This document shows positions 6,886-12,235 of a stretch of 12,235 nucleotides of DNA, piece after piece. Each line of letters begins with the position of its first letter. The stretch's first letter is position 1. The position numbers and the translations under genes are program-made. A model generated the notes under the pieces. The model made no database searches and was not told the DNA's origin. It saw only the letters and a program-made list of their open reading frames with translations. The stretch comes from Actinomycetota bacterium. Lineage in GTDB: Bacteria; Actinomycetota; Geothermincolia; Fen-727; Anoxymicrobiaceae. Location of the stretch: the NCBI GenBank assembly GCA_016649525.1, contig JAENXM010000029.1, positions 1-12,235 on the forward strand, in the 5' to 3' direction.

Positions 6886-6994
6886 GCTGTTGAAAACTGC
6901 TCAAGTCCATGGGAACAGGATATCCGCAACGCGGGAGAAAGCTTCCGTGGTGGCGAGTTCACCAGAGCGGTCGTCGCTCAACCTGTTCAACAGC
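6886..6994 (+). repeat. Inverted repeat enclosing 91 bp in the HdeD leader region
   Basis: GCTGTTGAA (6886-6894) and TTCAACAGC (6986-6994) are exact 9-bp inverted copies. A second possible pair, GAACAGG (6912-6918) with CCTGTTC (6982-6988), shares bases with the right arm and would compete with it. This may be a switching RNA structure in a long leader, or coincidence. Confidence 0.35.
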
Positions 6995-7143
6995 TAATGT
7001 ATCTGAAAAAGAGTGCATTATGACTTTGATTTTACGTGTGCTACGTGGTGTCGGAGGACTGACACAATCTTTTACACAAGCCTCGAGGAATGGATAAACG
7101 TGTGTTAGTGAACCTAATATTATTGAGTCGCGATATCTCCCCT

Positions 7144-7148
7144 GGAGG
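7144..7148 (+). promoter_or_regulatory. Ribosome binding site pointing to an ATT start for the HdeD gene
   Basis: GGAGG is followed 6 nt later by ATT at 7155, in frame with the membrane protein. The ATG at 7150 is only 1 nt from the site and in the wrong frame. Confidence 0.4.
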
Positions 7149-7154
7149 AATGCA

Positions 7155-7799
7155 ATTATCAGCAAGTATAAGGGGACAGGTTCCAGAGCCAGCGAGGACC
7201 GCCCTCCGCTCAAACGGCGCCACAAGAAGGCCGGCCTTCTACAGCAGGTAAGGAATATTGACCTCAGTAAAGGCGAATGGTGGTCTTATCACCTGAAAGG
7301 CATTGTTAGCATAGCCTTCGGTATCCTCCTGCTCACGTGGGAACAGTCGCTGGTCTTTCTCGTTGTGGTAATGTGCATCCAGGCCCTGCTGAAAGGGACA
7401 ATCGGGCTCGTGCATGCGATATCGAACGCGAGGAAGCAGGAAAAGTGGGGGTTGCTACTACTAGAAAGTATTATCGGACTGATTCTGGGAGTGATAATCA
7501 TAAGCTGGCCGGAGGCCTCAATAATGACTGCTGCAGTACTGATAGGCATATGGATGATAGCCACAGGCCTCGCACAACTGGCCTCAGCGATAGTCGATGA
7601 ATCCACAGCCAAAAGGGGTCTGGTTGGCGCGGGTGGATTGCTCTCTATTATCATCGGCATTGTTATCGTGACGGTACCAAGGGAGACGGTGGACCTGGCC
7701 CACAAGTTGTCAGCCATTCAGTCGCTTGCGCTCGGCATCGTATTCATCATCCTGGGCTTCTACCTGATGCTCAAGGGGGATAAGACCGAAGCTGCGTAG
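7155..7799 (+). CDS. HdeD/DUF308 family six-helix membrane protein, start codon uncertain
   Basis: Polytopic membrane protein of the HdeD (DUF308) family, known in E. coli for acid-stress association but without an established activity. Three helix pairs are visible, counting from ATT 7155: GIVSIAFGILLLTW (49-62) with SLVFLVVVMCIQALLKG (65-81), WGLLLLESIIGLILGVIIISW (98-118) with ASIMTAAVLIGIWMIATGLAQLASAI (121-146), and GLVGAGGLLSIIIGIVIVTV (155-174) with a final helix to about 206. About 45 hydrophilic, Lys/Arg-rich residues precede. The first in-frame GTG/ATG (7365, 7371) would start in the middle of helix 2 and cut the first pair, so the gene must begin earlier. However, no ATG, GTG or TTG is in frame back to the TAA at 7095. 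The ATT at 7155 after GGAGG is the best candidate; CTG 7293 or a sequencing frameshift are alternatives. Confidence 0.75.
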   Translation: MISKYKGTGSRASEDRPPLKRRHKKAGLLQQVRNIDLSKGEWWSYHLKGIVSIAFGILLLTWEQSLVFLVVVMCIQALLKGTIGLVHAISNARKQEKWGLLLLESIIGLILGVIIISWPEASIMTAAVLIGIWMIATGLAQLASAIVDESTAKRGLVGAGGLLSIIIGIVIVTVPRETVDLAHKLSAIQSLALGIVFIILGFYLMLKGDKTEAA

Positions 7800-7859
7800 G
7801 TTGGCGGCCGGGCTAAGGGGGGACATACGTCCTGGACGGAGAATCGGTAGCCAAGGAGT

Positions 7860-7889
7860 TTGGGTCCTCAGAACGAAGGAAAATATAAG
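7860..7889 (+). promoter_or_regulatory. Weak promoter candidate for the HAD-TPP-GH65 gene
   Basis: TTGGGT (7860-7865) and TATAAG (7884-7889) are 18 nt apart, about 32 nt before the ATG at 7921, in the 121-bp gap after the HdeD gene. The -10 is fair and the -35 poor, so read-through from upstream is an alternative. Confidence 0.28.
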
Positions 7890-7920
7890 GTAGAAAGATG
7901 CTCGAGAGGGTGAGGAATCG

Positions 7921-10900
7921 ATGGTGAAGAAGGACGACGACAGGTCCAGCTCCAATATCATATCCCGCTCACGATACGACGCGGTCATCTTCGACCTGGA
8001 CGGGGTCATCACCGGTACCGAGCGCCTTCACGCATCGGCCTGGAAGGAGATGTTCGACGAATTCCTGTCGACGACCGGGGACGGGCATTTCGAGCCGTTC
8101 GACATAGAGGATGACTACCTGCGGTACGTAGACGGCAAGCCCCGATACGCGGGTGTGATCGACTTTCTGGAGTCCCGTAACGTCTCCCTGCCATACGGCA
8201 GCCCGAACGGTCCGCCGGACGCCCGGACAGTTTACGGCCTGGGAAACAGTAAGAACCAACTGTTTCTCCAGCACCTCAAGGAGGAGGGCGCGGATGTCTC
8301 TCATGGCTCGCTGGAGTTCGTCAACGTCCTCAAGCAGAGCGGCTTCAAGACCGCCGTAGCCACGTCCAGCAGGAACTGCTCCGAGGTGATGGACAGCGCT
8401 GGTATAGCCGACCTGTTCGACGCGCAGGTCGACGGCATTGACATTGAGAGCCTCGACCTTGCGGGCAAGCCGGACCCGGACATGTTCCTGGAGGCCGCGC
8501 GGCGGCTGAAGGTAGACCCCTCCAGAAGCATCGTGGTCGAGGACGCCATCGCGGGGGTGCAGGCGGGAAGGGCGGGGGACTTCGGTCTCGTGGTCGGTGT
8601 CGGCCCGGAAGAACGGGCCGCTCCGCTCCTTCGCGGGGGCGCGGACCTGGTTGTCAGAGACCTCTCCGAGCTTGACGTTGAGTTGGAGATAGACGACCTC
8701 AGGGATGCACTGGACTCACTCGACGAGATAGAGCAGATAATCGGTAGCAGGCCGGTCACCGTCTTCCTCGACTACGACGGCACGCTGACCCACATAGTTG
8801 CTCACCCGGAGGATGCCCTGCTTCCCGAGGAGACCAGGTCCATACTCGAGGAGCTTTCGACCCAGGCTCCGGTGGCGATAATCAGCGGGCGCGGTCTTGC
8901 CGACATCAAGGAGATGGTCGGCCTCCCGGACATCTACTACGCGGGAAGCCACGGCTTCGAGATAAGCGCTCCCGATGGGACCCTGAAGGAACTGGAGGAA
9001 GCCAGGGCCTACCTTCCCCTGCTCGAAGAGGTCGAGGCGACGCTGGGCAAGAGGCTCGCCGGGATCGAGGGCGCCCAGGTTGAGCGAAAGAAATACTCTA
9101 TCGCCGTTCACTACAGGAACGTTGCTCAGGACGAGGTCGACCTCGTCAAGAAGACAGCTGAAGATGTCTCGCAGGAGAATCCCGACCTGCGACGGTCCGG
9201 CGGCAAGAAGGTCATAGAGCTCAAGCCTGATATCGACTGGAACAAGGGCAGCGCCGTCGACTGGTTGCTGGAGTCGCTCGACGGCGACCGGGCCGGAGTC
9301 GTCCCGCTGTACATAGGGGACGACCTCACCGACGAGGACGCGTTCGAGGCGCTCCGCACCCGCGGCATCACCATAGTCGTGGGAGAGGGCTCAAGGGGGA
9401 CCAGAGCGCAGTACAGGCTCAAGGACACGGAGGAGGTCGCCCGCTTCCTGAGCGGCCTGAACGTTCATCTCGGTTATGAGAGTTCGTGGTGGCTGGTGTT
9501 CGATGATTACATCCCCGAGCAGGAGGGCTTACGGGAAGCGCTGTGCACGCTCGGGAACGGCTACTTCGCCACAAGGGGGGCCGCGGCCGAGTCCAGGGCG
9601 GACGACATCCACTATCCCGGCACCTACCTTGCCGGTGGCTACGACCGGCTGGTCACAGAGGTCGCGGGGCGAGCCGTTGAAAACGAAGACCTGGTCAACA
9701 TGCCGAACTGGCTCTGCCTGTCCTTCCGCGTCCTGGGCGAGGACTGGTTCGACCTGGACGAGGTGGAGATACTCCGCTACAGCCAGGAGCTCAATATGAA
9801 GAACGGCGTGCTCCATCGCTCGTTCCGTTTCAGGGATAAGAAGGCAAGGGAAACCAGAGTTTCCACGATGCGCCTGGTCAGCATGGCCGACATGCATATG
9901 GCGGCGATGGAGACGGTCATCACTCCCTTGAACTGGAGCGGAGTGCTGGAAGTCAGGTCGGCGATCGACGGTACGGTCACCAATGACGGGGTTGCCCGCT
10001 ACAGGGCGTTCGACGATCGCCACCTCGAGCCGGTACAGACGAGGGAGGTCGACGACCGGACGGTGCTGCTGGAAGCCAGGACGAGCCAATCCAGGATCAG
10101 CGTCGCGCTCGTGGCGAAGACCGACGTCTCCATCAACGATGAAACGCTCTCGGCGGACCGACAGCTTGTCATAGAGCGCGACTACATCGCGCACAACGTG
10201 GTCTTCGAGGTCGCCGAGGGCGACCGGGTGGCCATCGAGAAGACCATCGCGCTGTACACCTCCCGTGACAATGCCATATCCGAGTGGACTCTCGAGGCCG
10301 AGCGCGCTGTCGCCTATGCCGAGAGGTTTCACGGTCTTCTCAGGGCGCAGTCTATTGCCTGGGCCAGCCTATGGCACCGGTTCCAGGTGGACCTCGACCT
10401 CCAGGAGTACTCGTGGCTGCACCCCGTGCAGATGATACTGAGGCTCTACAGTTTTCACCTGCTCCAGTCGGCGTCGGTCCACTCGCTTGACATTGACGTG
10501 GGCATGCCCTCCCGTGGGTGGCACGGAGAGGCATACCGCGGCCACATATTCTGGGACGAGCTGATAATATTCCCGTTCCTGAATTACCGCATGCCGCAGA
10601 TAACCCGCACGCTGTTGATGTATCGCTACCGGCGGCTCAACGAAGCCAGGAAAGCAGCGCGGAACCTCGGGTACAAGGGCGCCATGTTCCCGTGGCAGAG
10701 CGGGAGCGACGGGAGAGAGGAAACTCAGCAGGTCCACCTGAACCCCCTATCCGGCAAGTGGATCCCCGACCATTCCCAGTTGCAGCGGCACATAAACGCG
10801 GCCATCGTCTACAACATCTGGCAGTACTACCAGGTGACCGGCGACATCGAGTTCGTCTCCTGGTACGGCGCCGAGATGATCCTGGAGATCGCCCGGTTCT

Positions 10901-11883
10901 GGTCGTCTATAGCCGAATACGACCCCGGGACCGACAGGTTCGAGATACGCGGGGTGATGGGACCGGACGAGTACCACGACGCGTACCCTGGCCGCGAGAC
11001 CCCCGGCCTTGACAACAACGCCTACACCAACGTGATGGTAACTTTCGTCATGAACAGGGCCCTGGAGCTGTTCGAGCTGCTCCCCGAACAGGAGTGCGAT
11101 GAGCTCCGCAAGAAGCTGGCGATAGAAGAAGCCGAGATCGAGCGCTGGAGGGATATGAGCGGGAAGATGCGCGTGGTCTTCCAAGGGGACGGGATAATAA
11201 GCCAGTTCGAGGGTTATGGAGAGCTCGAGGAGTTTGACTGGGACGCATACCGGAAAGAGTATGGGAACATCCAGCGGCTCGACCGCATACTGGATGCCGA
11301 AGGCGACACCACAAACCGATACAAGATCTCCAAGCAGGCCGATGTGCTCATGCTCTTCTACCTGTTCTCGGCGGAGCAGCTGCAGGCGCTGTTCGACCAG
11401 CTCGGTTACGCTTTCGACCCCGAGATGATACCGAAGAACATCGAGTACTACCTGGAGCGGACGTCGAACGGTTCGTCACTCAGTTGGATAATCCACTCAT
11501 GGGTCGCCGCGAGGGCTGACAGAGAGCAGTCCTGGGAACTCTTCAACATCGCGTTGCTCACGGACTTCGTCGATATTCAGGGTGGTACCACGTCCGAAGG
11601 CATACACCTGGGCGCCATGGCCGGGTGCGTGGACATGGTCCAGAGGGGCTACACCGGTCTCGAGAGCCGGGGCGACACACTGAGATTCAATCCGGCACTG
11701 CCGGAGGAGGTCGGAGGCATTGACATGCGTGTACGATACCGGGGTGCCTGGCTCAACCTGCACATCCGCGCGGACCTGCTGAAGGCGGAGGTGCTCTTTG
11801 GCGGCAAGGAGCCCATCCGCATAGAGATCGCAGACCGCGTCTTCGAATTCGACGAGAGCAGGACCGTGGAGGTCAGGCTCTAA
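7921..11883 (+). CDS. otsB1: Three-domain fusion: beta-phosphoglucomutase-like HAD, trehalose-6-phosphate phosphatase, GH65 phosphorylase (OtsB1-like)
   Basis: A 1320-residue cytosolic protein from ATG 7921 (GAGG 5 nt upstream). Domain 1 (about 17-255) is a beta-PGM-like HAD enzyme: Asp25 and Asp27 in FDLDGV, ATSSRN (147-152), Lys183 in KPDPD, VVEDA (205-209). Domain 2 (about 278-513) is a trehalose-6-phosphate phosphatase: Asp284/Asp286 in DYDGT, ISGRG (321-325), Lys442 in NKGSA, GDDLTDED (466-473). Domain 3 (about 517-1320) is GH65: WHGEAYRGHIFWDE (867-880), the general acid Glu1017 in GPDEYH, KQADVL (1138-1143) and the phosphate-site loop GGTTSEGIHLGAMAG (1221-1235). No active site looks broken. 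GH65 phosphorylases release beta-glucose-1-phosphate, which beta-PGM converts to glucose-6-phosphate, so T6P could be fully recovered; the GH65 substrate (trehalose, kojibiose or other) is not proven. Order and length match mycobacterial OtsB1 (Rv2006). Confidence 0.95.
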   Translation: MVKKDDDRSSSNIISRSRYDAVIFDLDGVITGTERLHASAWKEMFDEFLSTTGDGHFEPFDIEDDYLRYVDGKPRYAGVIDFLESRNVSLPYGSPNGPPDARTVYGLGNSKNQLFLQHLKEEGADVSHGSLEFVNVLKQSGFKTAVATSSRNCSEVMDSAGIADLFDAQVDGIDIESLDLAGKPDPDMFLEAARRLKVDPSRSIVVEDAIAGVQAGRAGDFGLVVGVGPEERAAPLLRGGADLVVRDLSELDVELEIDDLRDALDSLDEIEQIIGSRPVTVFLDYDGTLTHIVAHPEDALLPEETRSILEELSTQAPVAIISGRGLADIKEMVGLPDIYYAGSHGFEISAPDGTLKELEEARAYLPLLEEVEATLGKRLAGIEGAQVERKKYSIAVHYRNVAQDEVDLVKKTAEDVSQENPDLRRSGGKKVIELKPDIDWNKGSAVDWLLESLDGDRAGVVPLYIGDDLTDEDAFEALRTRGITIVVGEGSRGTRAQYRLKDTEEVARFLSGLNVHLGYESSWWLVFDDYIPEQEGLREALCTLGNGYFATRGAAAESRADDIHYPGTYLAGGYDRLVTEVAGRAVENEDLVNMPNWLCLSFRVLGEDWFDLDEVEILRYSQELNMKNGVLHRSFRFRDKKARETRVSTMRLVSMADMHMAAMETVITPLNWSGVLEVRSAIDGTVTNDGVARYRAFDDRHLEPVQTREVDDRTVLLEARTSQSRISVALVAKTDVSINDETLSADRQLVIERDYIAHNVVFEVAEGDRVAIEKTIALYTSRDNAISEWTLEAERAVAYAERFHGLLRAQSIAWASLWHRFQVDLDLQEYSWLHPVQMILRLYSFHLLQSASVHSLDIDVGMPSRGWHGEAYRGHIFWDELIIFPFLNYRMPQITRTLLMYRYRRLNEARKAARNLGYKGAMFPWQSGSDGREETQQVHLNPLSGKWIPDHSQLQRHINAAIVYNIWQYYQVTGDIEFVSWYGAEMILEIARFWSSIAEYDPGTDRFEIRGVMGPDEYHDAYPGRETPGLDNNAYTNVMVTFVMNRALELFELLPEQECDELRKKLAIEEAEIERWRDMSGKMRVVFQGDGIISQFEGYGELEEFDWDAYRKEYGNIQRLDRILDAEGDTTNRYKISKQADVLMLFYLFSAEQLQALFDQLGYAFDPEMIPKNIEYYLERTSNGSSLSWIIHSWVAARADREQSWELFNIALLTDFVDIQGGTTSEGIHLGAMAGCVDMVQRGYTGLESRGDTLRFNPALPEEVGGIDMRVRYRGAWLNLHIRADLLKAEVLFGGKEPIRIEIADRVFEFDESRTVEVRL

Positions 11884-11988
11884 CCCCGTGGCTGTAATAC
11901 CCGAGTCAGCGCCGGCCTCCCGCTTCTGCTCGGGGCTCCGATACTGGTACTGGTCTGCGGCATCGTGGGCTTCAGGTACTACGCATAA
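11884..11988 (+). pseudogene. Possible remnant of a membrane protein tail
   Basis: Directly after the fusion's stop a frame without any start codon reads a single hydrophobic helix, AGLPLLLGAPILVLVCGIVG, then FRYYA and TAA at 11986. It resembles the C-terminal end of a membrane protein but has no usable ATG, GTG or TTG. It may be a gene remnant or a chance hydrophobic stretch. Confidence 0.2.
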
Positions 11989-12047
11989 ATCCGGGGGAGC
12001 GCTTGCCGTCCTTTATAGGGAACTATAGCATTCTGCATGATGGCTAA

Positions 12048-12077
12048 TTGCACTCGTTTTATGTAAGCTTTTAGACT
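12048..12077 (+). promoter_or_regulatory. Promoter candidate for the last gene
   Basis: TTGCAC (12048-12053) and TAGACT (12072-12077) with 18 nt between them, in an AT-richer stretch 33-62 nt before the ATG at 12110. Each box matches four of six consensus bases. Confidence 0.33.
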
Positions 12078-12109
12078 GACATAGCCCAGCATGCAAGAGG
12101 AGCGTGATT

Positions 12110-12235
12110 ATGAAAGAGGAGAAACCGGAAGCTTCTCCTAAGGATAGGGAAGCCTACAACTGGGTCGAGATAGTCGCCGCGATCCTCCTGGCGCTGGCCA
12201 CCGTCTCCACAGCATGGTGCGCGTATCAGTCGGCA
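12110..12235 (+). CDS. N-terminal fragment of a small membrane protein of unknown function
   Basis: ATG 12110 has GAGGAG 7 nt upstream. The 42 visible residues are a charged lead (MKEEKPEASPKDREAYN) followed by WVEIVAAILLALATVSTAWCAYQSA, the beginning of a transmembrane helix. The Trp-Val-Glu then alanine/leucine-rich helix ending in AW..YQSA recalls a group of bacterial and archaeal hypothetical proteins with this anchor, usually followed by further helices. The gene leaves the window on the right, so function and length cannot be judged. It is separated from the fusion by about 225 bp with its own promoter-like boxes, so it is probably independent of the trehalose genes. Confidence 0.75.
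   Translation, partial: MKEEKPEASPKDREAYNWVEIVAAILLALATVSTAWCAYQSA

Larger units (their letters stand above)
6601..7154. other. Gene-poor divergent control region
   Basis: About 550 bp between the treT-otsAB unit (-) and the HdeD gene (+) with no recognisable protein family. It contains the start of the 48-codon ORF (-), an AT-rich palindrome (6826-6866), an inverted repeat (GCTGTTGAA at 6886-6894 and TTCAACAGC at 6986-6994), and short unsupported + strand ORFs (6883-7023, 7020-7097, 7090-7251). I saw no tRNA cloverleaf, CRISPR repeats or transposon ends. If the palindrome is the promoter on both sides, both transcripts have leaders of roughly 270 nt, room for RNA-level control. Confidence 0.55.

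Noticed and set aside
6883..7097. Two short + strand ORFs, 46 and 25 codons, overlapping as ATGA at 7020-7023
   Set aside because: Neither has a convincing ribosome site, family resemblance or clear domain; the first runs through the inverted repeat region. They are more likely leader sequence than genes.
7090..7251. ORF from ATG 7090 after CGAGGA, about 53 codons
   Set aside because: It overlaps the better-supported HdeD frame in another frame, and its product is low in hydrophobic order. It is only of interest if a frameshift joins it to the HdeD gene.
9529..10332. Minus-strand ORF of 267 codons inside the GH65 domain
   Set aside because: Shadow of the conserved fusion gene, with no recognisable domain or start signal.
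11900..11934. CCCGAG/CTCGGG inverted repeat after the large fusion as a terminator
   Set aside because: Only 6 bp with a loop of more than 20 nt and no following T-run; not enough for an intrinsic terminator.

Overview
This 12.2 kb window is a trehalose-metabolism locus flanked by unrelated genes. Nothing in it names the organism outright. It is bacterial: genes carry Shine-Dalgarno sites, there is a lipoprotein-type signal peptide, a MarR regulator and a Rho-independent terminator. It looks moderately GC-rich, with frequent AGG/AGA and ATA codons. The 1320-residue HAD-TPP-GH65 fusion has the domain order and length of mycobacterial OtsB1 (Rv2006). Together with the archaeal/thermophile-type trehalose synthase TreT, this suggests a deep-branching actinobacterial-type lineage. 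That placement is inference only.

Layout. Positions 1-220 (+) hold the tail of a TrkA-C/RCK_C potassium-transport protein. Converging on it, 323-2719 (-) is a probable three-gene unit: an exported C45-type Ntn hydrolase lipoprotein, a 76-residue two-helix membrane protein and an alpha/beta hydrolase. A MarR regulator (2915-3382, -) follows upstream, with a palindrome at its probable transcription start. Next, 3472-6550 (-) holds a two-gene unit: a TreT homologue that has lost most of its N-terminal half in frame, then a fused trehalose-6-phosphate synthase/phosphatase (OtsA-OtsB). A compact intrinsic terminator stands just ahead of this unit. About 550 bp (6601-7154) carry no recognisable gene; they contain a 41-bp AT-rich palindrome with outward-facing -10-like boxes and probably long leaders on both sides. 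On the + strand follow an HdeD/DUF308 six-helix membrane protein whose reading frame has no ordinary start codon, the 1320-residue fusion, and the beginning of a small membrane protein at the right edge.

How the genes may work together. OtsAB can make trehalose from UDP-glucose and glucose-6-phosphate. The large fusion carries a beta-phosphoglucomutase-like HAD domain, a second trehalose-6-phosphate phosphatase and a GH65 phosphorylase, so it could turn T6P into trehalose, phosphorolyse it to glucose and beta-glucose-1-phosphate, and return the latter as glucose-6-phosphate. The locus thus encodes a possible closed cycle of synthesis and recovery, divergently arranged around one symmetric control region. 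TreT would have been a third, reversible route, but as read here it lacks its first Rossmann domain. The GH65 substrate and the regulatory links are inference.
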